Below are positions 9,038 through 17,408 of a stretch of 64,000 nt of DNA, in pieces. Both the position numbers and the translations under genes were made by a program. The stretch's first letter is position 1. The number at the start of each line of letters is the position of its first letter. The notes beneath the pieces are model-generated. The model searched no databases and had not been told where the DNA came from. It was given only the letters and a program-made list of their open reading frames with translations. Source of the stretch: JAUYIV01 sp035464675 (GTDB taxonomy: Bacteria; Actinomycetota; Acidimicrobiia; Spongiisociales; UBA11373); NCBI GenBank assembly GCA_035464675.1, contig DATHSA010000081.1:44350-108349 (forward strand). Direction: 5' to 3'.

Positions 9038-10648
9038 TCACGCGCCCTTCCGAGCCCCTGCCAGCGCGAGCAGGTCCTCGGCGTGGTCCTGGCCGCGCTC
9101 GCTGTCTTCGATGCCGCTCAGCATCCTGGCCAGCTCGGCCAGGCGGTCGGCGCCCTCGACCCGCCTCACCACCGCGCTGGTCCCCTCCCGGTCGACGACG
9201 AAGTGTGCGTCGGCGAACGCCGCGATCTGTGGGAGGTGGGTGACGACCAGCACCTGACGCCCCTCGGCGAGGCCGGCGAGCAGTTCCCCCATCGCCAGCG
9301 CGGTCGTTCCTCCCACACCGGAGTCGATCTCGTCGAAGGCGACGACATCGGCGTCGGCAACCCCGGCAGCCACCCGCACCGAGAGGACGAGCCTGCTCAA
9401 CTCGCCGCCGGACGCGACCCTGGAGACCGGGCCGGGAGTCAGGCCGGCGTCGGAGGCAAAGGACAGCGAGATGGTGTCGGCGCCGCTGGGAGCGGGATCC
9501 GCATCGGTCACCTCGATCTCGAGCACGGGCGAGCGGAACCCAAGGCTTCCGAGCAACTCGAGCGCTCGCCGCTCCAGTGACACCCCCGCCCGTCTGCGGC
9601 CATCCGCCAGAAGCGCGCCCGCCTTGGTGGCGGCCTCCTCGGCGCCGGTGATCTCGTCGTCGATCGTCTCGGCACGGGTTGCGAGCGCCGCCAGGCGGTC
9701 GGCGCGTTCGCGCGCGGAGATGCCGTAGGCGACGACCTCCTCGACGGTCGTGCCGTACTTCCGCTTCAGTCCGGTGATCACCGCGACGCGCTCCTCCATC
9801 CGGTGCAGCGCATCGGGATCGTGCTCCACTGACTCCGCGGCTCCGCGAAGTTCGAGACCGATGTCATCGAGTTCGGCCACGAGTGCCTCGATGCGGCCCG
9901 AAAGGGGCTCGAGGGCGGGATCGAGCGTTGCGGCGTCGCGCACCAGGGCGAGTGACGAGCGAAGCGAGTCTGCGGCACCGCCCTCGTCGTCGACGCGCGC
10001 GAATGCCTCGGCCAGCGACTCGGTGATCTCCGCGGAATGGCGTACCCGGGACAGGGCGGACCTGAGCTCGTCGTCCTCTCCCGGGGTGAGGTTCGCCTCT
10101 TCGATCTCGCGGGCCTCGTGCGACGCGATCTCGAGTTCGCGCGCCAGAGCCCGGGCATCGCCGCCAAGAGAGTCGCGGTCTGCTCGGAGCCTCCTCAAAC
10201 GATCCCAGGCGACCCGGTAGGCGTCCCGGGCTGCCAGACCGGCGTCGTCGAGAACGCCGTCGACGAGGCGGCGCAGGGCCGACTCGCGCCCCAGGGAGAG
10301 ATGCTCGTGCTGGGCGACGATCTCCACGAGGTGCTCGAGACGATCGGAGAGAGTGCGAGCGGGGACCATTGAGCCATCGACGTAGGCCCGCGAGGTGCCT
10401 TCGGTGATCCGGCGGGCCACGACGACCTCTTCGTCGCCGATGGTGAAGCGTCCCTCGACGCGTGCTTCGGTGCCGGCGGGGCCGATGCGATCGCTGCCGG
10501 CGGTGTCACCACGGAGGAGTCGCAGCGCCCCGAGGAGAAGGGTCTTCCCCGCACCGGTCTCTCCGGTGACGGCGACCAGCCCCTGTCCCGGTTCGACGCG
10601 GGACGCGGCGATGATGCCGAGGTTCTCGACGTAGAGCTCTTCAAGCAT
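9038..10648 (-). CDS. recN: DNA repair protein RecN
   Basis: SMC-like ATPase acting early in double-strand break repair, 536 residues. The start MLEELYVENLGII is canonical for RecN and fixes the ATG at 10648; the open frame upstream is the nadK shadow. Walker A is GETGAGKT (29-36). The central coiled-coil arms are rich in Arg/Glu/Ala. The C-terminal signature (ASGGELSRLVLSVRV), Walker B (VVAFDEIDSGVGG) and D-loop are present. It overlaps nadK by 8 bp and follows the order tlyA-nadK-recN as in Rv1694-Rv1696. Confidence 0.95.
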   Translation of the reverse strand: MLEELYVENLGIIAASRVEPGQGLVAVTGETGAGKTLLLGALRLLRGDTAGSDRIGPAGTEARVEGRFTIGDEEVVVARRITEGTSRAYVDGSMVPARTLSDRLEHLVEIVAQHEHLSLGRESALRRLVDGVLDDAGLAARDAYRVAWDRLRRLRADRDSLGGDARALARELEIASHEAREIEEANLTPGEDDELRSALSRVRHSAEITESLAEAFARVDDEGGAADSLRSSLALVRDAATLDPALEPLSGRIEALVAELDDIGLELRGAAESVEHDPDALHRMEERVAVITGLKRKYGTTVEEVVAYGISARERADRLAALATRAETIDDEITGAEEAATKAGALLADGRRRAGVSLERRALELLGSLGFRSPVLEIEVTDADPAPSGADTISLSFASDAGLTPGPVSRVASGGELSRLVLSVRVAAGVADADVVAFDEIDSGVGGTTALAMGELLAGLAEGRQVLVVTHLPQIAAFADAHFVVDREGTSAVVRRVEGADRLAELARMLSGIEDSERGQDHAEDLLALAGARKGA

Positions 10649-11474
10649 CGTGGAGGTGGAACTTCTCCTTGACCGTTCGGGCGAAGTTGCCCGAGCGGAG
10701 ACGGACGAGAGGCACCGGCTGATCGCCCCGCGAGACCCGAACGACATCTCCGGGCGAGAGGTCGGCCTGGGCCCGGCCGTCGACATTGACACGGGCGGGC
10801 CGGTCCGACGACACGGTCAGCTCCAGGGTGATGTCGGGGCGAAACACGATTGCCCGGCCGAACAGGTTGTGCGGGGCGACCGCAGTCATGATGAGCGAGT
10901 CGAGCTCCGGGTCGACGAGCGGGCCCCCGGCCGAGAAGGTGTAGGCGGTCGATCCGGTCGGGGTGGCGACGATGATCGCGTCCGCTCGGTACTCGGCGAG
11001 CCGCTCGCCCTCGACCGACACCTGTATCCCGACGACGTGCTGTGACACGACCTTCTCGACGACCACGTCGTTGAGCCCGTCCGCGTGGGTCCCATCCGGC
11101 AACTCGGCGCTCAGCGTCATCCGGGAGGAGATGCGGAAGTCCCCGGACGCCAGGGCATCGAGCGCATCGCCTGCGCGCGCCGGGTCCACCTCCGCGAGAA
11201 ACCCGACGGTGCCGGCGTTCACGCCGAGAATGGGCGATTCGGCTGCGCGGGCGATTCTTGCCGCCTGGAGGACTGTTCCGTCTCCGCCGACGGCGATGAT
11301 GAAGTCCGCGTCGAGCGAAGGGTCGAATGGGTGGGGAGACGCCGCCGGGACCCTGCCGGCGTCGGACTCGGCGATGACCACCTCGAAACCGCGCTCGATG
11401 GCGGCCAGAGCCACCTTTCCGGCGATCTCGGCCGACGACTCACGGCTCGGGTGGAGAACCAGTGCGAGCCTCAC
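10641..11474 (-). CDS. nadK: NAD kinase
   Basis: Phosphorylates NAD to NADP. The 277-residue protein has the GGDGT motif at 63-67, the NDVVVEK block and the TPTGSTAYTFSAGGP block of the NAD kinase fold. The start is GTG at 11474, which overlaps the tlyA stop as GTGA; the longer frame upstream is a shadow of tlyA. It overlaps recN by 8 bp at its 3' end. A nadK between tlyA and recN is the conserved actinobacterial order. Confidence 0.95.
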   Translation of the reverse strand: MRLALVLHPSRESSAEIAGKVALAAIERGFEVVIAESDAGRVPAASPHPFDPSLDADFIIAVGGDGTVLQAARIARAAESPILGVNAGTVGFLAEVDPARAGDALDALASGDFRISSRMTLSAELPDGTHADGLNDVVVEKVVSQHVVGIQVSVEGERLAEYRADAIIVATPTGSTAYTFSAGGPLVDPELDSLIMTAVAPHNLFGRAIVFRPDITLELTVSSDRPARVNVDGRAQADLSPGDVVRVSRGDQPVPLVRLRSGNFARTVKEKFHLHDA

Positions 11475-12244
11475 GTCAGGGCCCCCTCCAGCAGTCCGAC
11501 GTGATCGGCCTCGGGTACGCCGATTCGGCCGTGAACCAGGAACTCGCGATTGCCCTTGGAGCCGAGGATGGGAGATGCCATTGCGCCGATCGGAGCGATC
11601 CCGACCCCGGCCAGCGCACGGATGACGGTCGCGAGCGCGTCCCGGTGATCCTCGGGGTCGCGGACGATGCCTCCTCGCCCCACGCGGTGGCGACCCACCT
11701 CGAACTGCGGCTTCACGAGGACAACGTAGTCGGTGGAGTCCGTGCCGCACTCCTTCAGATTCTTCGCGAGGGACGCCACCGAGATGAAGGACACGTCCAT
11801 CGTCACGATCCCGAACGGTGCTCCTATCTCGCCGGGATCGATGGTGCGGAAGTTGGTGCGGTCCACCACCTCCACGCGCTCGTCGGTGGCGAGGCGCGTG
11901 AGCAACTGGCCGTAGCCGACATCGAGTGCGACGACCAGCGCGGCCCCGCGCTCGAGGAGCACGTCGGTGAAACCCCCCGTGGACGCCCCCACGTCGAGCG
12001 CGCGTCGGTCGGTGGGATCGATACCGAACCGATCCAGGGCTGCTGCGAGCTTGTCTCCGGCGCGGCTCGCCCACGAGTCGCCGGCGTCGATCTGGATCGG
12101 CTCGTCTGCGGCGACCAGCGTCGCCGGCTTGGGAGTGGGGCGACCCGCCACAACGACAGAACCCTCTTCGATCAGACGCCGGGCCTCGGTACGGGAGCCC
12201 GCAAGCCCGCGCTGGACCAGCTCCGTGTCAAGCCTCCGCCGCAG
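11471..12244 (-). CDS. tlyA: TlyA family rRNA 2'-O-methyltransferase
   Basis: Predicted SAM-dependent methyltransferase that modifies 16S/23S rRNA ribose (TlyA in M. tuberculosis). An N-terminal S4 domain (LDTELVQRGLAGSRTEARR) is followed by an FtsJ-like Rossmann fold with the SAM loop DVGASTGGFTDVLL and a catalytic Lys in VVLVKPQFE. No ATG, GTG or TTG lies near the expected N-terminus. The best start is CTG at 12244, preceded by GAGGAGG at 6 nt, giving 257 residues. It overlaps the small acidic gene upstream by 17 bp and nadK downstream by 4 bp. Confidence 0.9.
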   Translation of the reverse strand: MRRRLDTELVQRGLAGSRTEARRLIEEGSVVVAGRPTPKPATLVAADEPIQIDAGDSWASRAGDKLAAALDRFGIDPTDRRALDVGASTGGFTDVLLERGAALVVALDVGYGQLLTRLATDERVEVVDRTNFRTIDPGEIGAPFGIVTMDVSFISVASLAKNLKECGTDSTDYVVLVKPQFEVGRHRVGRGGIVRDPEDHRDALATVIRALAGVGIAPIGAMASPILGSKGNREFLVHGRIGVPEADHVGLLEGALT

Positions 12245-12380
12245 AGTCGTCCTCCTCGGACTCGAGCAGGGTCGAGAGATCCGCGGCGAGATCGTCGGCC
12301 ACGTCGGGCGCATCGGCGGGGTCTGCCTGCTCCAGGGCCGCAAGCTTCTCGTCCATGGGCGTATCATCCATCGGGGTCAT
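12228..12380 (-). CDS. small acidic protein upstream of tlyA
   Basis: A 50-residue, strongly acidic product (it starts MTPMDDTPMDEKLAAL and is rich in Asp, Glu and Ala; no Cys, no hydrophobic segment). I do not recognise a domain. A short gene in the same place, between the HAD phosphatase and tlyA, is also present in M. tuberculosis (Rv1693), which supports it being real. The SD for tlyA lies inside its 3' end, so coupling of tlyA translation may be one role. A start at the Met four or nine codons later is possible. Confidence 0.6.
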   Translation of the reverse strand: MTPMDDTPMDEKLAALEQADPADAPDVADDLAADLSTLLESEEDDSAAEA

Positions 12381-12410
12381 TATCCCTGCGCCCGACGACA
12401 GGAAGCGCCA

Positions 12411-13151
12411 TTGCTGCCGATCCGTGACGTCAACCCCACGAGGATCCGGCCCCTGATCACCTGGGCGATCATCGCGATCAACGTATTCGTGTACTTCGTC
12501 GTGCAACCCGACGAGGTGGGGGAAGCCACCGAGTTCGTCTACCAGCGGGCGGCGATCGCCTGTGAGCTGACGACCGGGGAGCCGCTGAGCCTCGAGGAGA
12601 TCAACCGGGAGACATGCACCGACGGCTCCGAGGTCCCGCTCTTCCCCGACAAGAACGTCTGGGTGGCGGGTTTCGTCTCCATGTTCCTGCACGGCAGCGT
12701 CGCTCACATCCTCTTCAACATGTGGAGCCTCTGGATCTTCGGCAACAATGTCGAAGAGGCGTTCGGGCACGTCGGCTACCTGCTCTTCTACGTCGCCGCC
12801 GGCGTCGCAGCCACCATCGGTTTTGTTGCTCTGAATACCGACCTCACGGTGCCGCTGATCGGCGCTTCGGGGGCGATCGCAGGGGTCATGGGCGCCTACC
12901 TGGTGCTCTTCCCGCGCCACCTCGTGTTGACGCTGATCATCTTCCGCGTGGTGGCGATCCCCGCCATCGCCTTCTTGGGGTTCTGGTTCTTCAGCCAGTT
13001 CTTCTTCGCGACCGAGGGGGTGGCCTGGGAGGCCCACGTCGCCGGATTCCTCTTCGGTGCGCTGGCGGCGCTTCCGTTCCGTGAGTCCCTCCTGGGACGA
13101 ACCCTGGCCGGCGAAGAGCAGGTCGGCACCGACCGGTCCTCCATCTTCTAG
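12411..13151 (+). CDS. rhomboid family intramembrane serine protease
   Basis: Membrane serine protease of 246 residues with about six hydrophobic segments. The catalytic dyad is visible as Ser153 in IGASGAIAGVMGAYL and His209 in EAHVAGFLFG; Asn103 lies in the conserved loop HILFNMWSLWIFGNNVE. A soluble insertion of about 55 residues between TM1 and TM2 carries two Cys (51 and 69) that could form a disulfide outside. The start is TTG at 12411, seven bases after AGGAAG; upstream in-frame codons run through tlyA antisense. It is divergent from the small acidic gene and its 3' end overlaps the HAD gene by 4 bp. Confidence 0.9.
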   Translation: MLPIRDVNPTRIRPLITWAIIAINVFVYFVVQPDEVGEATEFVYQRAAIACELTTGEPLSLEEINRETCTDGSEVPLFPDKNVWVAGFVSMFLHGSVAHILFNMWSLWIFGNNVEEAFGHVGYLLFYVAAGVAATIGFVALNTDLTVPLIGASGAIAGVMGAYLVLFPRHLVLTLIIFRVVAIPAIAFLGFWFFSQFFFATEGVAWEAHVAGFLFGALAALPFRESLLGRTLAGEEQVGTDRSSIF

Positions 13152-13945
13152 ATCCCGAGGAGCCCGGGCAGCCCGGCAACGGTCGGGAGCAGGTGATCGG
13201 GCTTCTCCTCCCCCGACAGACTCTTCGGATCCGGTGCGACCCCCGTCTGCACCAGCACCGTCGTCCAGCCGGCGCGGCGGCCGAAGGCGATGTCGCTGTC
13301 GGGTCGGTCTCCGACCATCCAGGTCGGACCCGGCCCGAGGTGTTGCTCGACTGCAAGCCGCATCGGGGGATGGGGTTTGCCGGCGTACTCGGCGCCGCGG
13401 CCGCCGGCGCGTTCGACGGCGGCGATGATCGACCCCGCACCGGGAGCCGGGACCGATGACGTCGGGAAGGTGGGATCGTGGTTCGTGCCGATGAATCGCG
13501 CGCCATTGATGACCGCGTGTGACGCCCGTCGGATCCGGTCGTACGAGATGGCCCGGTCGAGGCCCACGATCACGGTGTTCGCCGCGCCGGGAGCTTCGGT
13601 CACCTCCAGGTTGGCGTCCACGACTGCGGCCACGAGGCCTGCCTCGCCGATCGGAAGCACCGGTGCGTCCCCTTCACGCAACATCAGTACGGCCGCCAGC
13701 GCAGAGGTCACCACTCGATGCGGCTCGATCCCGAAGCCCGTGATCTCCTCCAGGCGTCCGGCGACCGCCTCCGGGGTCCTTGTCGAGTTGTTGGTGGCGA
13801 AGACGACCGAGAAGCCGGCGTCTCGTATCGCTTCGAGAGCGTCTCGGGCCCCCGCGACGGGCTCCGATCCGACGTAGACGCAGCCGTCGAGATCGAGGAC
13901 GACATTGCCCGGGGCACCATCCCCCGCTAGAACTCGTCGAGCCAA
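13148..13945 (-). CDS. HAD-IIA family phosphatase
   Basis: Haloacid-dehalogenase-like hydrolase of the NagD/phosphoglycolate phosphatase group, 265 residues. Motif I is DLDGCVY with Asp18 and Asp20, motif II is FATNNST, motif III includes GKPHPPM, and motif IV is GDRPDSDI. The substrate is unknown. It corresponds by position to Rv1692. The start used is TTG at 13945, with GGGGAG just upstream, and it shares one base with the start of the divergent DUF1015 gene. Its 3' end overlaps the convergent rhomboid gene. Confidence 0.85.
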   Translation of the reverse strand: MARRVLAGDGAPGNVVLDLDGCVYVGSEPVAGARDALEAIRDAGFSVVFATNNSTRTPEAVAGRLEEITGFGIEPHRVVTSALAAVLMLREGDAPVLPIGEAGLVAAVVDANLEVTEAPGAANTVIVGLDRAISYDRIRRASHAVINGARFIGTNHDPTFPTSSVPAPGAGSIIAAVERAGGRGAEYAGKPHPPMRLAVEQHLGPGPTWMVGDRPDSDIAFGRRAGWTTVLVQTGVAPDPKSLSGEEKPDHLLPTVAGLPGLLGI

Positions 13946-14958
13946 TGCTCTCCCCGTTTCGAGGCTACGTACCGGCCGGCCGCGGACCGTTCGCGAGCGA
14001 CGACACGACCGCGCGTTCCCGCCAGATCCGGGATGCGGCCGGACGCTACCACCCGGGCGCGGTGCTGGAACGGGCCGTCTCGGAGGGGCTCCTCACCCGG
14101 ACCGGCGACGCCTCCCTGTATGGCTACCGCATCGAGACCGGGGACGAGACCATCACCGGGCTGGTTGGAGTGTGCCGCGCCGCGGATCTGGTGCCGCACG
14201 AAGGGACGATCGCCTCGGCTCCCGACGAGCCGGCTCCGAGCATCGAGATTCGTCCGATTCTCGCTCTCATCGAGGATCCGCTTCCGCGCCTCGAAGCCGT
14301 CGGAGACGCCGTGGAGTCGGTGGAGCCCGGCGGGGCCCGGCACTCGCTGACAGCGGTCGATCGCACGACCCCTCTGGAGCTGGTGGCCCCGGTCGTGGCC
14401 GATGGCCATCATCGCCGGCGTGCCGCGTTGGCCTCGCGCGGTGTCGACGCCACCGTGCTCACGATGGTCGTGGGCGACAGCGGCTCTGGCCTCGAGGCAG
14501 GGACGTTCCATCGGGTGTTTCCGCACTCCGGGTCGCTGCCGCTCGGCGCCTCCGATGTCTTCGATCTGGAGCCCTTGCCTTCGCCGGAGATCATCCCTGG
14601 CTCCCTTGTCTGGCTGGAGGGGCGCAGCGGACGGGCATTCGCGCTGACCCCAACACCTGCTGCCCTCGGCTCGATTCACGGCCCGCTGCGCGAATCACCG
14701 GCTGCGGTGGCGCAGGCGCTCCTGTATCCGCTGCTCGGCCTCCTGGAGCACGAGGCCGAGCATGCGGGGTCTCTGGAGGAGGCCGTGGCGGCCCTCCCCG
14801 CCGCCGGGGGTGCCCTTCTGCTGCCTCCGGTCGAGATCCGCGCTGTGATGGCGGCGGCGCGTTCGCGGACGCTCCTGCCACCCAAGGCAAGCCGCTTTCG
14901 CCCGAAGCCACTCCGGGGCATGGTGTTGAGGGGTGTCGACATGAAGCCCGACGCCTAG
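13945..14958 (+). CDS. DUF1015 family protein
   Basis: 337-residue protein of the DUF1015 family; some archaeal relatives are serine kinases, but the bacterial role is not settled. Recognisable blocks are RYHPGAVLERAVSEGLL, SLYGYRIE, the signature ADGHHRRRAAL (family form DGHHRYEAA) and the C-terminal LLPPKASRFRPKPLRGMV. The usual Tyr of the DGHHRY motif is Arg here. The ATG at 13945 starts the conserved region; the frame upstream is a shadow of the HAD gene. The two genes diverge with overlapping start codons, so any promoters lie inside the opposite gene. Confidence 0.75.
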   Translation: MLSPFRGYVPAGRGPFASDDTTARSRQIRDAAGRYHPGAVLERAVSEGLLTRTGDASLYGYRIETGDETITGLVGVCRAADLVPHEGTIASAPDEPAPSIEIRPILALIEDPLPRLEAVGDAVESVEPGGARHSLTAVDRTTPLELVAPVVADGHHRRRAALASRGVDATVLTMVVGDSGSGLEAGTFHRVFPHSGSLPLGASDVFDLEPLPSPEIIPGSLVWLEGRSGRAFALTPTPAALGSIHGPLRESPAAVAQALLYPLLGLLEHEAEHAGSLEEAVAALPAAGGALLLPPVEIRAVMAAARSRTLLPPKASRFRPKPLRGMVLRGVDMKPDA

Positions 14959-16295
14959 GCAGAGAGGCTCCCGAAGCGCTCGACCGTGAGTCGGGTGAGT
15001 TCCGTCGTGAGCCGTAGCGACTCTTCGCTGACCCGTTCGTCGTGCCCGTGAAACATCTTGAGGAAGTCGCCGAACCCCACCTGGCGATCGAACAGCGACA
15101 CGCCATATGCGACCGTTCCCCTCCGGCGGAAGAAGCGGGCGTCGGTCCCGACCGGGATCATCGCCGGAACGGGATGGGCCCCCGGTTCCAGCCCGGCCAG
15201 GGCCTCGGTGATCGCCTGCCAGAGCGGACCTTCGGGTGCCGATCCGTTGGCCCGGGTCGCCTCTATGGTCTCCACCTCGATCTCCTCGAACCCCGGTCCG
15301 ATCGCCTTCCGGAAGTGATCGAGCACATCTGCTTCGTCCTGGCCGGGCAGCGAACGGATGTCGATCTCAGCCACCGCGCGATCGGGGACGACGTTCGCCT
15401 TGACGCCGGCGCGCAGCGTGTTCGGGCTGATCGTCAGATGAGTGCACGCGTGGATCCATCGGGCCAGCCCGGTGTCACTGATGGCGATGCGATCGATGGC
15501 GTCGTCGATACGATCGACGTCGAGGAGCTCCTCGGCGAGCCCGTCGGGTGGGTCCCACGCCTCGACGAATCGCCGCCACTCGTCGGTGATCGCCGCCGGG
15601 GGCGGTGTCGCGGCCAGACGGGAGATGGCGTCGGCCATCGGCACCAGGGCGTTGTGGGTGCCATACGGCTGACTGCCGTGACCGGGCACACCAGAAGAGC
15701 GCAGGACCCGCCACTGCGGACCCTTCTCGGCCACCGTCACCGGCAGGCAGGGACCGGCGCTGCCCTCCAGCAGGGGCGTCCCTATCTCGGTGAGCAGGTA
15801 GTCGCACGCCACCTGGTCCCAATGCTCCTCGACCAGGGGACGGGCGCCAAGGCGCCCACCCGACTCCTCGTCTGCGACAGCGAGAAACATCAGTTCGCCA
15901 GGCAGGCGGGGAGCCTCCCCCAGCCGGTGCCGGGAGAACACGGCAGCCATGGCGGCCGTCTGGTTGAGCATGTCGACTGCTCCTCTCCCCCAGATGAAGC
16001 CATCGCGACGCTCCCCGGCGAACGGATCGACCGACCAGCCGTCGCGTGCGGCCGGGACGACATCGGTGTGGCCCATGAGCATGAGTGACGGAGCATCGGC
16101 ATCCCTACCGGGCACGCTCCACACTGCGCTGGCCCGGGTGGGGTGGGGCTCGAAGACCCAATCGGGCTCACCCAGGTATTCGGTGAGCGTGGCGACCGAG
16201 CGCTCCTCTCCGCCGGAGTCGGGCGTACCGTCGTTGACACATGCGTTCTGGATCAGGGAGACGAGAAGGTCGGAGACTTCGGCCCCCGGGATCAC
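14955..16295 (-). CDS. M20 family metallopeptidase
   Basis: Cytoplasmic zinc peptidase/deacylase of the M20/M25/M40 family, 446 residues. Metal ligands are visible as His76 (MGHTDVV), Asp108 (GRGAVDM), Glu144 and the C-terminal His of FHGHDERV; Asp78 and Glu143 are the catalytic positions. A dimerisation domain lies between about 200 and 320. The substrate (dipeptide, acyl amino acid or carboxypeptidase target) cannot be read. Its ATG overlaps the GNAT stop by 4 bp. The 3' end overlaps the convergent DUF1015 gene by 4 bp. Confidence 0.88.
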   Translation of the reverse strand: MIPGAEVSDLLVSLIQNACVNDGTPDSGGEERSVATLTEYLGEPDWVFEPHPTRASAVWSVPGRDADAPSLMLMGHTDVVPAARDGWSVDPFAGERRDGFIWGRGAVDMLNQTAAMAAVFSRHRLGEAPRLPGELMFLAVADEESGGRLGARPLVEEHWDQVACDYLLTEIGTPLLEGSAGPCLPVTVAEKGPQWRVLRSSGVPGHGSQPYGTHNALVPMADAISRLAATPPPAAITDEWRRFVEAWDPPDGLAEELLDVDRIDDAIDRIAISDTGLARWIHACTHLTISPNTLRAGVKANVVPDRAVAEIDIRSLPGQDEADVLDHFRKAIGPGFEEIEVETIEATRANGSAPEGPLWQAITEALAGLEPGAHPVPAMIPVGTDARFFRRRGTVAYGVSLFDRQVGFGDFLKMFHGHDERVSEESLRLTTELTRLTVERFGSLSA

Positions 16296-16765
16296 CGGTC
16301 GCTCCGGTGCATGACGATCGACCTCGCCTTGAAGCCGTTCGACTCGAAGAAGTTCTTCGACTCGCGATGTCCCGGTGAGACGTGGGCATCGAACTCCACG
16401 ATGCCGCGAGAGGTCGCCTCGTCCAGGAACAGGTCGATCATCGCCTCCCCGACTCCGACGCCTCGCGCTCCCGAGAGCGTGAAGATGAGGCGCACCGCGG
16501 CGACCCTTCGCCCATCGGCGTGTGGGAGGAGATCCTCATCACGGGCCATCAGAAATCCGACCGGCACCCCGTCGATCTCACCGATGTACATCCGGGCGTC
16601 CAGGTCGTCGAGGAGGCCGGTGAACGCCTCGTCGACCGGAACCGGCAGTCCGTCGGCGACCGACCAGATCGGCTTGATCGCATCCATCTCGGCCGCCAGG
16701 GCGACATACAGCTCGGTCAGCACCGGGACGTCCTCCGGGCCTGCAGCGCGGGCAGTGACGGTCAT
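16292..16765 (-). CDS. GNAT family N-acetyltransferase
   Basis: 157-residue acyltransferase fold: N-terminal TARAAGPEDVPVLTELY, acetyl-CoA loop region RLIFTLSGARGVGVGEAMI and a C-terminal FFESNGFKARSIVM strand, as in GNAT enzymes. The substrate is unknown. I start at the ATG at 16765; an earlier in-frame Met at 16831 would add an unconserved 22 residues. It is coupled to the M20 peptidase gene by ATGA, so they may act on related peptides or amino acids (inference only). Heptamer repeat B lies upstream. Confidence 0.82.
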   Translation of the reverse strand: MTVTARAAGPEDVPVLTELYVALAAEMDAIKPIWSVADGLPVPVDEAFTGLLDDLDARMYIGEIDGVPVGFLMARDEDLLPHADGRRVAAVRLIFTLSGARGVGVGEAMIDLFLDEATSRGIVEFDAHVSPGHRESKNFFESNGFKARSIVMHRSDR

Positions 16766-16824
16766 CGCGTTGGAGGGTATACGGGACGAGTCAAGCATCC
16801 GGTGTCGACAGTCGATATCCGGTG

Positions 16825-16886
16825 CCGTCACCCGTCACCCGGGCGCGACCGACTTCTTGACGGGCAACGGGCAACGGGTGACGGGG
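16825..16886. repeat. intergenic heptamer palindrome, copy B
   Basis: The left arm from 16825 contains CCGTCACCCGTCACCCGG. The right arm (16859-16886) is GACGGGC, AACGGGC, AACGGGT, GACGGG in 7-nt periodicity. The spacer is about 16 nt and contains CGCGACCGAC. It sits 7 bp beyond the stop of the DUF4193 gene on the minus strand. Confidence 0.78.
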
Positions 16887-16893
16887 AACCGTC

Positions 16894-17334
16894 CTACGCG
16901 CAGTCCCGGCAGAGCTTCTTGCGCTTGTCCGCGAGTTGGCTGGCGCGCTTCACGAGGAAACAGGACGAACAGACGAACTCACCCTGACCGGCGGACTCGG
17001 CGGGGGTATCCAGTTCGATCGCCTCCCGCCGGAGCTTGCGAAGCTCCTCTGCCTCGTCGACAGGGAGGCTCTCGGCCTCCTCGTCCTCCGTGAGCATCTC
17101 CAGCTCTTCGGCTTCGAGCTCATCGAGAGCTTCGCTCTCTTCGTCCTCGTCCGACTCGTCGTCGCCTTCGTCCTCGTCGACATCCTCGTCGTCGAGGTCG
17201 ATCTCATCGATCTCCTCGGCGTCCACATCGTCGAGGTCGATGTCGTCGATGTCGTCGAGGTCCTCTTCGGGTTCCTCGTCCTCGGTCCACTCCTCGTCGG
17301 GCTCGAGGTCGTCGTCGTTGTCGGGAGGCGCCAT
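16894..17334 (-). CDS. DUF4193 family acidic zinc-ribbon protein
   Basis: 146 residues. The first two thirds are almost entirely Asp/Glu with interspersed Ile, Leu and Ser. The C-terminal 40 residues have the actinobacterial DUF4193 signature VCSSCFLVKRASQLAD, then LCRDCA, a probable CxxC/CxxC zinc site. The molecular role is not known. The ATG at 17334 starts the acidic region; the longer frame beyond it is a shadow of the upstream gene. The acidic tract here is longer than in the roughly 100-residue members I know. Confidence 0.82.
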   Translation of the reverse strand: MAPPDNDDDLEPDEEWTEDEEPEEDLDDIDDIDLDDVDAEEIDEIDLDDEDVDEDEGDDESDEDEESEALDELEAEELEMLTEDEEAESLPVDEAEELRKLRREAIELDTPAESAGQGEFVCSSCFLVKRASQLADKRKKLCRDCA

Positions 17335-17408
17335 CGTTCTCCAAGGGGGGTCGAAGCGGGCGGAGTATATCGCCGGCTCCCGTGTGCTCGCCGATGGAAC
17401 CTGCCCGA

